Origin: Pseudomonadota bacterium
GTDB taxonomy: Bacteria > Pseudomonadota > Alphaproteobacteria > Rhizobiales > Xanthobacteraceae
Length of the DNA stretch: 64,000 nucleotides
Direction: 5' to 3'
Assembly (NCBI GenBank): GCA_023422775.1
Contig: JAFAGM010000089.1
Location: 1-64,000, forward strand
The position numbers and the translations under genes were made by a program. The notes beneath the pieces were generated by a model that was given only the letters and a program-made list of their open reading frames with translations, was not told where the DNA came from and did no database searches. Shown here piece after piece: positions 41,790 to 53,264 of the stretch (its first letter is position 1; each line of letters starts with the position of its first letter).

Positions 41790-41803
41790 TTGATCCCGAT
41801 CAA
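41790..41803. promoter_or_regulatory. FNR/FixK-type box 16 bp upstream of hpd
   Basis: TTGAT-CCCG-ATCAA is an exact match to the FNR/FixK consensus TTGAT-N4-ATCAA. It lies so close to the hpd ATG (41820) that binding there would more likely block than activate hpd; it could instead serve the divergent lrp gene. Confidence 0.55.
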
Positions 41804-41819
41804 TTTTCGGGAGTTCGCC

Positions 41820-42938
41820 ATGGGACCGTTTCCACACGACGCGCCGGCCGCCACCATCAGCGCCGACAACCCGATGGGCACCGATGGTTTCGAGTTTGTC
41901 GAATACGCCCATCCGCAGCCCGAAGAGCTGCACACGCTGTTCAAGCTGATGGGCTATGCCGCGGTCGCCCGGCACCGCACCAAGAAGATCACGGTCTATC
42001 GCCAGGGCGATATCAACTATCTCGTCAACGAGGAACCCGGCACCCATGGCCACGGCTTCGTTGCCGTGCATGGGCCGTGCGCGCCATCGATGGCGTTCCG
42101 CGTGGTCGATGCGAAGCAGGCCTATGAGCGTGCCTTGTCGCTTGGCGCGGAGCCGGCTGATGTGACTTCTGCGCAGAAGACGCTCGACGTTCCCGCCATC
42201 AAGGGCATCGGCGGCAGCCTGCTCTATTTCGTCGATCGCTACGGCGCCAAGGGCTCGGCCTATGACGCCGAGTTCGAATGGCTTGGCGCAATTGATCCGC
42301 GGCCGGCAGGCACAGGGCTCTTTTACATCGATCACCTCACCCACAACGTCCATCGCGGCCGCATGAACGTGTGGACCGGCTTCTACGCAAAACTGTTCAA
42401 CTTCCGCCAGATCCGCTTCTTCGACATCGAGGGCCGCGCGTCCGGCCTGTTCTCGCGCGCGCTGACCAGCCCGGACGGCAAGATCCGGATTCCGATCAAC
42501 GAGGATGCCGGCGATTCCGGACAGATCGAGGAATATCTCAACGTCTACCGCGGCGAGGGCATCCAGCACATCGCCTGCGGCGCGCGAGATATCTACCGCA
42601 CCGTCGAGACGTTGCGCGAGGCGGGATTGCCGTTCATGCCGTCGCCGCCGGATACCTATTTCGAGAAGATCGACACCCGCCTGCCGAAGCACGGCGAGGA
42701 TGTCGCCCGCCTGCAGCGCAGCGGCATTCTCATCGACGGCGAGGGCGTGGTCGACGGCGGCCAGACCAAGGTGCTGCTGCAGATTTTCTCGGCCAACGCG
42801 ATCGGGCCGATCTTCTTCGAGTTCATCCAGCGCAAGGGCGACGATGGATTCGGCGAGGGCAACTTCAAGGCGCTGTTCGAATCGATCGAGGAGGACCAGA
42901 TTCGAAGGGGCGTGCTGAAGGTGGGCAACGCGGCGTAA
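41820..42938 (+). CDS. hpd: 4-Hydroxyphenylpyruvate dioxygenase
   Basis: The protein is 372 residues from ATG 41820, a typical length. It is built of two vicinal-oxygen-chelate domains. Fe(II) ligands are in FYIDHLTHNVHRGRMNVW, EGIQHIACGARDIYRTVET and the glutamate of GPIFFEFIQRKGDDGFGEG. The C-terminal helix ALFESIEEDQIRRGVLKVGN gates the active site. It converts 4-hydroxyphenylpyruvate and O2 to homogentisate, linking tyrosine breakdown to hmgA/fahA 3-5 kb away. Its regulators are likely the divergent Lrp protein and possibly an oxygen-responsive Fnr/FixK protein. Confidence 0.96.
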   Translation: MGPFPHDAPAATISADNPMGTDGFEFVEYAHPQPEELHTLFKLMGYAAVARHRTKKITVYRQGDINYLVNEEPGTHGHGFVAVHGPCAPSMAFRVVDAKQAYERALSLGAEPADVTSAQKTLDVPAIKGIGGSLLYFVDRYGAKGSAYDAEFEWLGAIDPRPAGTGLFYIDHLTHNVHRGRMNVWTGFYAKLFNFRQIRFFDIEGRASGLFSRALTSPDGKIRIPINEDAGDSGQIEEYLNVYRGEGIQHIACGARDIYRTVETLREAGLPFMPSPPDTYFEKIDTRLPKHGEDVARLQRSGILIDGEGVVDGGQTKVLLQIFSANAIGPIFFEFIQRKGDDGFGEGNFKALFESIEEDQIRRGVLKVGNAA

Positions 42939-42955
42939 GTCGCCACATCCTCGGT

Positions 42956-43116
42956 GTCGTCCCGGACAAGCGCAAGCGCAGATCCGGGACCCATACCGCG
43001 GAATCCATCGATTGAGATCGATAGGAGTACCGAACTCCTGGTCGTCGCCAAACCACCGCCTGTGGTTATGGGTCCCGGATCAGCGCTCCGCTTCGCTGCG
43101 CTTGTCCGGGACGACG
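42956..43116. repeat. Palindromic intergenic repeat, family C copy 2 (long)
   Basis: GTCGTCCCGGACAAGCGCAA ... GCGCTTGTCCGGGACGAC are complementary ends. GATCCGGGACCCATA and TATGGGTCCCGGATC pair inside, around a variable middle. Between convergent genes. Confidence 0.85.
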
Positions 43117-43151
43117 GCGGAATGTGTGTGTGGTGCGGGTGTACGGCTACC

Positions 43152-44258
43152 TTACCGCTTCCACGCCGCCGCGACATCCGCGATCTTCGCCACCTCCGGC
43201 TCCCGGATCGCCGACGGTGTCCGCGAGAACCGCGGCGCCGGCGCAGGCTGCGTCACGCCGTGGCGCTCGACGAACACCTGGCGTGCCGCCATGTGCGGAT
43301 GCTCAGGCGCTTCCGCCATGGTGAGGATCGGCGCGAAGCAGATGTCGGTGCCTTCCATGATCTTGCACCAGTCCGCGCGGCTCTTGCTCTTGAACACCTT
43401 GGTCAGTTTTTCTTTCAGCGCCGGCCACGCCTTGCGGTCCATCTGCGCGTCGAAATCGGCATCCGTCAGGTCGGCATGCTTGCGCAGCAGCGCGTAGAAC
43501 TGCGGCTCGATCGAACCGATCGAGATGAAGTTGCCGCAGGAGCACTCGTAGACGCCGTAGAAATGCGCGCCGCCGTCGAGGAAATTCTGGTCGCGGCCCT
43601 CGGTCCAGCGGCCGCTCGCGCGCATGTCGAAGAACATCGACATCAGCGAAGCCGCGCCGTCGCACATCGCGGTGTCCACAACCTGGCCCTTGCCGGATTT
43701 CGACGCTTCCAGCATCGCGGCGAGCACGCCGACCACGAGATAGAGCGCACCGCCGCCGAAATCGCCGACGAGGTTGAGCGGCGGCACCGGCTTCTCCCTG
43801 GTGCCGATCGCGGCAAGCGCGCCTGTTATCGAAATGTAGTTGATGTCATGGCCGGCGGCGTTCGCCAGCGGGCCTTCCTGGCCCCAGCCGGTCATGCGGC
43901 CATAGACCAGCTTTGGATTGCGCGCGAGCACGACATCGGGGCCGAGGCCGAGACGTTCCATCACGCCGGGACGAAAGCCTTCGATCAGCGCATCCGCGCC
44001 GGCAAGCAGGTCGAGCACCTGCGCGACCGCGGCCTTGTCCTTCAGATCGAGTTCGATCACCTTGCGGCCGCGCACCGCGACTGCCTTCAGGTTTTTGGCC
44101 GCGCCGACGCGGTCGAGCGTGATGACCTCGGCGCCCATGTCGGCGAGCAGCATGCAGGCAAAGGGGCCCGGCCCGATGCCGGCGAATTCGACGATGCGGA
44201 AACCGGCAAGCGGGCCGGAGGTGCGGGTAGAAGATTGGGCGGCTGGTTTGTCGAGCAC
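43152..44258 (-). CDS. CaiB/BaiF family CoA transferase or racemase (alpha-methylacyl-CoA racemase-like)
   Basis: The 368-residue protein has the class III CoA-transferase signature: GFRIVEFAGIGPGPFACMLL, ADMGAEVITLDRVG near the N-terminus, LIEGFRPGVMERLGLGPDVV, and GRMTGWGQEGPLANAAGHDI. An Asp in that region (GHDINYI) is the expected nucleophile or base. ALYLVVGVLAAMLEASKSGK and QVVDTAMCDGAASLMSM follow. The GHDINY version is typical of alpha-methylacyl-CoA racemases. It may act on the CoA ester of a compound processed by the coxSLM enzyme next to it. It is last in the minus-strand cox gene run, but a terminator hairpin lies between it and coxM, suggesting a separate transcript. Confidence 0.9.
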   Translation of the reverse strand: MLDKPAAQSSTRTSGPLAGFRIVEFAGIGPGPFACMLLADMGAEVITLDRVGAAKNLKAVAVRGRKVIELDLKDKAAVAQVLDLLAGADALIEGFRPGVMERLGLGPDVVLARNPKLVYGRMTGWGQEGPLANAAGHDINYISITGALAAIGTREKPVPPLNLVGDFGGGALYLVVGVLAAMLEASKSGKGQVVDTAMCDGAASLMSMFFDMRASGRWTEGRDQNFLDGGAHFYGVYECSCGNFISIGSIEPQFYALLRKHADLTDADFDAQMDRKAWPALKEKLTKVFKSKSRADWCKIMEGTDICFAPILTMAEAPEHPHMAARQVFVERHGVTQPAPAPRFSRTPSAIREPEVAKIADVAAAWKR

Positions 44259-44367
44259 TTGTTTTCTCTCCCAGAGGAAGTGTCTTAATTAGTTGGTTAG
44301 CTAAATTGTCTCGCCGAAGCGAGACCCTGGCAAGTTCTTTTGCCGAGAATCAGACCAAAATGCGAAA

Positions 44368-44391
44368 GCGGCGCGCATTGCTGCGCGCCGC
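44368..44391 (-). terminator. Hairpin terminator after the coxM-type gene
   Basis: Perfect 10-bp stem GCGGCGCGCA / TGCGCGCCGC with a 4-nt loop, 33-56 bp past the coxM-type stop. On the minus strand it is followed by TTTCGCATTTTGG. Confidence 0.75.
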
Positions 44392-44423
44392 TCGCATGAA
44401 AGTTGTGTTCAGGCGCTGGAGCT

Positions 44424-45224
44424 TCAGCCTGCGGCGGCTACCGCGCGCTGTGCCATCACCTTCACAAGATTGGCGCGATAATCCGAGGTTCCATGGATAT
44501 CGCTCATCAGGCCGTCGGCGGAAATCTTGACGCTGTCGAGCGCACCGGCCGACCAGTTCGCTTTCAGCGCCGACTCGATCGCCGGTACCCGCATGACGCC
44601 GTTTTGCGACGCGCCTGTCGCTGCAACGCGGACATCACCCGATTTGGTCTTCGTCACGAACACGCCGGTCAGCGCGAAGCGCGAGGCAGGATGCCGCATC
44701 TTGGCGTAGCCTGCCTTGGCCGGGATCGGGAACGAGACGGCGGTGATGATCTCGCCGTCGTCGAGCGCCGTGGAGAACAGGCCCTTGAAGAAATCGTCCG
44801 CCGATATCGAGCGCTTGTTGGTCTTCACCGTCGCGCCGAGCGAAACCAGCGCCGCGGGAAAATCCGCGGCCGGATCGTTGTTGGCGATCGAGCCGCCGAT
44901 GGTGCCGCGATGGCGCACCGCGGGGTCGCCGAGTATCGAGGTGAGGTAGGCGATCGCGGGAATCGACTTCTTCACCTCAGTGCTTTGCATGATGTCGTAG
45001 TAGGTCGTGGCGGCCTTGATCGTCAGCGTGTCGCCCGAGGCTTCGATGCCGACCAGTTCCTTGATCTTGCCGAGATCGATCACGTCCGACGGCGCGGCCA
45101 GCCGCTGCTTCATCACGGGGATCAGCGTGTGGCCGCCTGCCAGGTATTTCGAGTCCGAACCCTTGGCGAACGCCGCCGCGGCTTCGTCGACCGAGGAGGG
45201 GCGGTGATAGGTTGTCTGGTACAT
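44424..45224 (-). CDS. Xanthine-dehydrogenase family FAD-binding subunit (CoxM-like)
   Basis: The 266-residue protein has the FAD-binding domain of molybdenum hydroxylases. The first FAD loop is KYLAGGHTLIPVMKQRLAAP, the second is LTSILGDPAVRHRGTIGGSI with ANNDPAADFPAALVSLGAT. The C-terminal CO-dehydrogenase flavoprotein domain has FTGVFVTK-type ALTGVFVTKTKSGDVRVAA. It passes electrons from the Fe-S subunit to quinone or another acceptor. Third gene of the S-L-M run (16-bp gap after coxL), as usual for form II clusters. Confidence 0.92.
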   Translation of the reverse strand: MYQTTYHRPSSVDEAAAAFAKGSDSKYLAGGHTLIPVMKQRLAAPSDVIDLGKIKELVGIEASGDTLTIKAATTYYDIMQSTEVKKSIPAIAYLTSILGDPAVRHRGTIGGSIANNDPAADFPAALVSLGATVKTNKRSISADDFFKGLFSTALDDGEIITAVSFPIPAKAGYAKMRHPASRFALTGVFVTKTKSGDVRVAATGASQNGVMRVPAIESALKANWSAGALDSVKISADGLMSDIHGTSDYRANLVKVMAQRAVAAAG

Positions 45225-45239
45225 GATGTTTGCTCCCTC

Positions 45240-47579
<2,340 letters not shown>

Positions 47580-47664
47580 GTCCTGTCCTCCCGACCGGAG
47601 TTATTGTTTCCCGCCATTTCCATCGAAACGCGGTCTTGAATTCGGAAAATATCGGCCTGCGGCG

Positions 47665-48150
<486 letters not shown>

Positions 48151-48179
48151 GCGTGGTACCTCCCAATGTTTTGTAATTG

Positions 48180-48191
48180 TTCTAATTAGAA
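48180..48191. promoter_or_regulatory. 12-bp palindrome in the coxSLM promoter region
   Basis: TTCTAATTAGAA is a perfect palindrome 30 bp upstream of the coxS GTG. Its AT-rich nature in this GC-rich genome and place suggest an operator or -10 region. The related TTAATTAG lies upstream of the CaiB gene near 44285. Confidence 0.4.
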
Positions 48192-48435
48192 ACAGCGGCG
48201 CAGGAACTTGCAACTAGGATTTTGGTCGCGCTGGCCATTGTGATGACATCAAGAGGCTCGCGCGGACGCGTGACGCAATCCTCTTCACCCTCCAGGGGAG
48301 GGTGGAGAGCGACGATCCCGCCGCCTTGAAGCCTTTGCCTGCATTTACGCCCCCTTATCCATTCTGCCTTAAGTTTGCGCACTGGATCGGGGGGCGGGGG
48401 CCTGCCGGTACCTGTTTTTAGAATGAAAACGGGGG

Positions 48436-50499
48436 GTGAAGGTGAGATTTCTCAAACGCGGCGGCGCGTCGTTCAGGCTTCCGGCCTTTTCTTTCAGGCT
48501 TCCAACCCTGAGATTTCGCTCCAAGATCATGCTCGGCTTTACCGTCGTGCTGGCGATCTCGGCTGGCAGCATGGGCTTCGCCTATCTCGGCTTCGAGCGG
48601 GTTTCCGACGTCGTGGATGCCTATCGGCGCAGCGTGCAGGAGGCCGATCTGGCGCGCGACATCGATCGCGAGCTGATCTCCTACCGGGCGCTGGCCCGCT
48701 ATTTCGTCGTCACCGGCAAGGAAGAGGACGGCAAGGCCGCGCTCGAGGCCGAAGCCCGGCTGAAGGATGCAATCCTGGCCTCGATGAAGGGCACCACCGA
48801 CCGGGCACGGCTCGAGCAGGTCGCCAGGCTGGAGCGGGAATTCCGTACCTTCACCAAGATCTTTGCCGACATGCTCAAGGTCAAGGAAGACAGCGCGCGC
48901 ATCGCGCAGAACCAGCTTGCGCGCACCGGAAACTCGCTGCGCTACAAGCTCGACGACCTCCCGAGCAACTCCGAGGAATCCGAACTGCAGGTGATTACGC
49001 TCGGCGCCAAGAAGGTGGCCGAGCAGTTCCAGGCGGCCACCGCGCTTGCCAATACCTTCGTGGTCAATTCCGACCAGTCGGTCGCGAACAGCGCCCTCGC
49101 ACGTCTGACATTTGTCGAGAACTCGCTGAAGGCGATCTCGACAACCAACGGAAAGATCCTCGCCGGCATCAAGGAAGTCTCCACCATGCTGGGGGAATAC
49201 CGCCAGTCGCTCGCCATGCTGATCGGCAATGCCAAGGAGATCGAGGGGCTGAGCCAGGAAATGACGGAGACGGCCGCCGAGATCAACAAGGCCTCGGCGG
49301 CGATGAAGTCGGACCTGCTGGCGGATCAGAAGCGGCTCGATGCCGAGTCGGACACCTCCATCGCCGAAACCGAACGGCTGATCGTGATGCTGGCCGCCGG
49401 CGGCTTCCTGCTCGGCTGCATCTGGGCCTTCCTGCTCGGCAAGGGCATTTCCCGGCCGATGACCAGGATGTGCAGCGCGATGCGCGAACTTGCCGCCGGA
49501 AACTTCGATGTCGTCCTGCCCGGGCTTGGCCGCAAGGACGAACTCGGCGAGATGGCGGGTGCGGTCGAGGAATTCAAGGTGCAGGCCGTCGCCCGCGCCG
49601 AACGCGATGCCGCTTCGCAGGAGGCGCAGAACAAGGCGGCGAGCGCCGCACGCCGTGCCGAACTGATCCGTTTTGCCGACGACTTCGAGGCCGCGGTCGG
49701 CGCGATCGTTTCCAACGTTTCATCGTCCGCGGTGCAGCTCGAAGCCGCGGCCGGCACACTGACACGGACCGCGGAGACCACCCAGAGTCTGTCGAGCCAG
49801 GTCGCAGGCGCCTCGGAGGAAGCCTCCAGCAACATGCAGTCGGTGGCGTCCGCGACCGATGAATTGTCGGCGTCCGTCGACGAGATCGGCCGGCGCGTCA
49901 AGGAAAGCAGCCAGATCGCGGAAGCCGCCGTCCGGCAGGCCGAGCAGACCGACGGCCGTATCGGCAAGCTGTCGCGGGCCGCGCAGGAGATCGGCGACGT
50001 CGTCAAGCTGATCACGGCCATTGCCGAGCAGACCAATCTGCTGGCTCTCAACGCCACCATCGAGGCGGCCCGCGCGGGCGATGCCGGGCGTGGCTTTGCG
50101 GTGGTCGCGTCCGAGGTCAAGTCGCTCGCCAGCCAGACCGCGAGGGCGACCGACGAAATCTCCAATCACATCTCGGGCATGCAGGGCGCGACGCAGGAAT
50201 CGGTCGCCGCCATCAAGGAGATCGGCGGCACCATCGGAAAGATTTCCGACATCTCCTCGTCGATTGCGAGCGCGGTGGAGCAGCAGAGTTCGGCGACGCA
50301 GGAGATCGCGCGCAGCGTCCAGAACGTCGCGCAAGGCACGCAGGAAGCCGCCGCCAACGTCACGCAGGTCAATCGCGGCGCCACCGAAACCGGCTCGGCC
50401 TCGGAAGAGGTGCTGAACTCGGCGCGCAGCCTGTCGAGCGAAAGCACGCGCCTGCGCGAAGAGCTCGATCGCTTCATGGCGAACATCAGGGCGGCGTGA
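48436..50499 (+). CDS. Methyl-accepting chemotaxis protein
   Basis: The 687-residue protein starts at GTG 48436. A first membrane helix (about 31-50, KIMLGFTVVLAISAGSMGF) is followed by a long helical periplasmic sensor (about 55-305, HBM or 4HB-like). The second helix (LIVMLAAGGFLLGCIWAFLL) precedes HAMP (GISRPMTRMCSAMRELAAGN). The cytoplasmic signalling coiled coil has the conserved tip AEQTNLLALNATIEAARAGD and AGRGFAVVASEVKSLASQTA. No C-terminal CheR-tethering pentapeptide (xWxxF-type) is seen. It signals through CheA/CheW, but no che genes are in the window. Ligand unknown. Confidence 0.93.
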   Translation: MKVRFLKRGGASFRLPAFSFRLPTLRFRSKIMLGFTVVLAISAGSMGFAYLGFERVSDVVDAYRRSVQEADLARDIDRELISYRALARYFVVTGKEEDGKAALEAEARLKDAILASMKGTTDRARLEQVARLEREFRTFTKIFADMLKVKEDSARIAQNQLARTGNSLRYKLDDLPSNSEESELQVITLGAKKVAEQFQAATALANTFVVNSDQSVANSALARLTFVENSLKAISTTNGKILAGIKEVSTMLGEYRQSLAMLIGNAKEIEGLSQEMTETAAEINKASAAMKSDLLADQKRLDAESDTSIAETERLIVMLAAGGFLLGCIWAFLLGKGISRPMTRMCSAMRELAAGNFDVVLPGLGRKDELGEMAGAVEEFKVQAVARAERDAASQEAQNKAASAARRAELIRFADDFEAAVGAIVSNVSSSAVQLEAAAGTLTRTAETTQSLSSQVAGASEEASSNMQSVASATDELSASVDEIGRRVKESSQIAEAAVRQAEQTDGRIGKLSRAAQEIGDVVKLITAIAEQTNLLALNATIEAARAGDAGRGFAVVASEVKSLASQTARATDEISNHISGMQGATQESVAAIKEIGGTIGKISDISSSIASAVEQQSSATQEIARSVQNVAQGTQEAAANVTQVNRGATETGSASEEVLNSARSLSSESTRLREELDRFMANIRAA

Positions 50500-50730
50500 G
50501 GGCTTTCTGCTCCAACCATAAAGACGGTGTCATCATCCGCCACCGGGCCGGCCGAATGGCCGCCCGATGGCAGCAGCCATGCAATTTCGCCGTCCGAAAC
50601 CCTTCGGAACCCTCTTGCCCGGAGAGCGTTATCTGCACTCCGGGCATCATGTTTGCCGCAATTCAGCGAAATAAACCCGAAATAACCCTGGGGCCGGGGT
50701 GTTCCGGGTGTTTCTCATTGGTCCAATTCG

Positions 50731-52227
50731 ATGGATGTAAAAGCGATACGGCGTAGTGTGACGGATAAGGATGCCCCTGTTGCGGCGCTCGATCCGGACA
50801 ATGACCGTGTCGTCGAGACCAGCATACCGGCGCGGCTCGATCGCCTGCGCTGGGGCGGCTTTCACACCCGTGTCGTGCTCGCGCTCGGCATCACCTGGAT
50901 ACTTGACGGGCTTGAGGTTACGCTTGCCGGCGCGTTGTCGGGCGCGCTGAAGGAAAGCCCGACGCTGCAGTTCTCGAATTTCGATGTTGGGCTTGCCAAC
51001 AGCGCCTATCTCGCCGGCGCCGTGATCGGCGCGCTCGGCTTCGGCTGGCTGACCGACCGGATCGGGCGCAAGAAGCTGTTCTTCATCACGCTGGCGGTCT
51101 ATCTGACGGCGACGGCCGCGACGGCGTTCTCCTGGAGCGTGGCGAGTTATGCGCTGTTTCGCTTCCTGACCGGCGCCGGCATCGGCGGCGAATATACCGC
51201 GATCAACTCGACGATCCAGGAACTGGTGCCGGCCCGCTATCGCGGCTGGACCGATCTCGTGATCAACGGCAGCTTCTGGATCGGCGCCGCGATCGGCGCG
51301 GTCGCCGCCATCGTGCTGCTCGATCCAGCGCTGTTCGCACCCGATCACGGCTGGCGGCTGGCCTATCTGATCGGCGCGGGCCTCGGGCTGATCGTGTTGT
51401 TCATGCGGATGTGGATTCCGGAAAGCCCGCGCTGGCTGATGATCCATGGCCGTCCCGAGCAGGCGCACACCATCGTCGACGGGATCGAGAAGGCGGCGGC
51501 CATTCATCCGGACCATCGCGCAGACGAGGTGCTGCCGAAGGTGAGGCTGAAGATGCGCAGTCACACGCCGCTCGGCGAGGTGGCGCGGACGCTGTTCACG
51601 ACCTACCGGAAGCGTTCGCTGGTCGGGCTGGTGCTGATGGCCTCGCAGGCGTTCTTCTACAACGCCATCTTCTTCACCTTCGCGCTGGTGCTGACCGACT
51701 TCTTCGGCATCCCGGCCAATCATGTCGGCTGGTATATCCTGCCGTTCGCGGCGGGAAATTTCCTCGGGCCGCTGCTGCTCGGCCGGCTGTTCGATACCGT
51801 GGGCCGCCGCACCATGATCACGGTGACCTATGGCGTGTCGGGGGTGCTGCTTGCGTTCTCGGGCTATTTGTTTTCAATCGGCATGCTCACCGCGCAGACC
51901 CAGACGATTGCATGGATGGTGATCTTCTTCTTTGCCTCGCCGGCGGCGAGCGCCGCCTATCTCACCGTCAGCGAGACGTTTCCGCTGGAGGTGCGGGCAC
52001 TGGCAATCGCGCTGTTCTACGCGATCGGCACCGGGATTGGCGGCGTGGCAGGCCCGGCATTGTTCGGCGCGCTGGTCGATACGGGATCGCGCTATAGCGT
52101 TTTCGCCGGCTACCTGTTCGGGTCGGCATTGATGATCGTGGCGGCAGCGGTTGCGTGGCGATACGCCGTCGCAGCCGAGCGCAAGTCGCTCGAAACTGTT
52201 GCGCGGCCGCTGGCATTTGTGGAGTAG
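50731..52227 (+). CDS. MFS transporter (sugar/metabolite:H+ symporter type)
   Basis: The 498-residue protein has 12 predicted helices. Sugar-porter-type signatures are GALGFGWLTDRIGRKKLFFI between TM2 and TM3 (motif A), FRFLTGAGIGGEYTAINSTI in TM4, and WIPESPRWLMIHGRPEQAHT after TM6 (PESPRWL). A second motif A, LLGRLFDTVGRRTMITVTYG, lies after TM8. Such proteins import sugars, polyols or organic acids. It lies 6 bp upstream of otsB, so the three genes may form one transcript. A role in osmoprotectant or sugar uptake tied to trehalose synthesis is inference. Confidence 0.88.
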   Translation: MDVKAIRRSVTDKDAPVAALDPDNDRVVETSIPARLDRLRWGGFHTRVVLALGITWILDGLEVTLAGALSGALKESPTLQFSNFDVGLANSAYLAGAVIGALGFGWLTDRIGRKKLFFITLAVYLTATAATAFSWSVASYALFRFLTGAGIGGEYTAINSTIQELVPARYRGWTDLVINGSFWIGAAIGAVAAIVLLDPALFAPDHGWRLAYLIGAGLGLIVLFMRMWIPESPRWLMIHGRPEQAHTIVDGIEKAAAIHPDHRADEVLPKVRLKMRSHTPLGEVARTLFTTYRKRSLVGLVLMASQAFFYNAIFFTFALVLTDFFGIPANHVGWYILPFAAGNFLGPLLLGRLFDTVGRRTMITVTYGVSGVLLAFSGYLFSIGMLTAQTQTIAWMVIFFFASPAASAAYLTVSETFPLEVRALAIALFYAIGTGIGGVAGPALFGALVDTGSRYSVFAGYLFGSALMIVAAAVAWRYAVAAERKSLETVARPLAFVE

Positions 52228-52233
52228 GATACG

Positions 52234-53070
52234 ATGAACCGGGATCTGGCCGAAATGGCACTGGAAGACGATATCGCCGACGACAACGAGGCTGCGCCGG
52301 AAACCGTTCCGGTGCCGCGCTCGCTGGTGCCGCGTCTGAGCGAAACCGCAATCCTGCTCGACATCGACGGCACGCTGCTCGACCTGATGCCGACGCCGCG
52401 CGAAGTCTGGGTGCCGCCGGGCCTGGCGAAGACGCTCAATCGCCTGGTCGAAAGAACCGGTGGCGCGATGGCGCTGGTCAGCGGCCGCTCGCTCAACGAC
52501 ATCGATCTGATCTTCGCGCCCGATGTATTTCCGGCCGTCGGCGGCCATGGCGCTGAAATGCGGCTCGACCCCGACAACGAGTCGGTAGCCGCGCACGCGC
52601 CGCCGATGGACAAGGAATTGAAGCGACGCCTCGCAGCGATTGCGAAGCTGAGCCCGGGAATATTGCTCGAAGACAAGGGCTATTCGCTCGCGCTGCATTA
52701 TCGTCTCGCGCCGCATGCGGAGAAGGCGATCTATGAAGCGGTGTCGCTGATCAGGGCCGATCTGCCCAACGCGCCGATCGAGGTGCTGCCGGGAAAATGC
52801 GTGTGCGAGATCAAGCATTCCGGCTTCACCAAGGCGAGCGGCGTGCTCGAGTTGATGACGCGCGAACCGTTCAAGGGGCGCCGTCCGCTTTTCATCGGCG
52901 ACGACGTCACCGACGAGACGGTGTTTGCGATCATGCCGGACTTCGATGGCCTCGCATTCTCTGTCGGCCGTCGTGCAAAGGGCGTGGCCGGACACTTCGA
53001 CGCACCAGGCGACGTCAGGGAATTCCTTACACACCTGCTTGATGACGAAAGCGACGCAGGTCGGCCATAA
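52234..53070 (+). CDS. otsB: Trehalose-6-phosphate phosphatase
   Basis: The 278-residue protein belongs to the HAD superfamily. The nucleophile motif is ILLDIDGTLLDLMPTP (DxDGTL). Motif II is ALVSGRSLNDIDLIF. The late motif III/IV reads RRPLFIGDDVTDETVFAIMP (GDDxTDE). The cap domain holds KGYSLALHYRLAPHAEKAI and VCEIKHSGFTKASGV (K.SKG-type). It dephosphorylates trehalose-6-phosphate to trehalose. A 45-residue N-terminal extension, acidic at first, precedes the HAD core. Gene order is MFS, otsB, otsA. Confidence 0.93.
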   Translation: MNRDLAEMALEDDIADDNEAAPETVPVPRSLVPRLSETAILLDIDGTLLDLMPTPREVWVPPGLAKTLNRLVERTGGAMALVSGRSLNDIDLIFAPDVFPAVGGHGAEMRLDPDNESVAAHAPPMDKELKRRLAAIAKLSPGILLEDKGYSLALHYRLAPHAEKAIYEAVSLIRADLPNAPIEVLPGKCVCEIKHSGFTKASGVLELMTREPFKGRRPLFIGDDVTDETVFAIMPDFDGLAFSVGRRAKGVAGHFDAPGDVREFLTHLLDDESDAGRP

Positions 53071-53264
53071 TGTGTCGGGTCCGGTCGGGATTCGGACACA
53101 GATTTTCGCCCTTGCTGCCGAGGTTCGCGATGAATTTTATTTTTCGTGAGTTCCGGTGAGTTCCTGCACACCGCAGCCCGAATTTGGTTTCAATTCGTTG
53201 AAAGGGTGATCAGGAACCATATTGATGAATGGCTGTTAACACGCGCACCAACAGGAGAGGACTT

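Noticed and set aside
48232..48250. TTGTGATGACATCAAG as a Crp/FNR site
   Set aside because: Half-sites are wrongly spaced (no N6 or N4 gap that fits), so it was not called.
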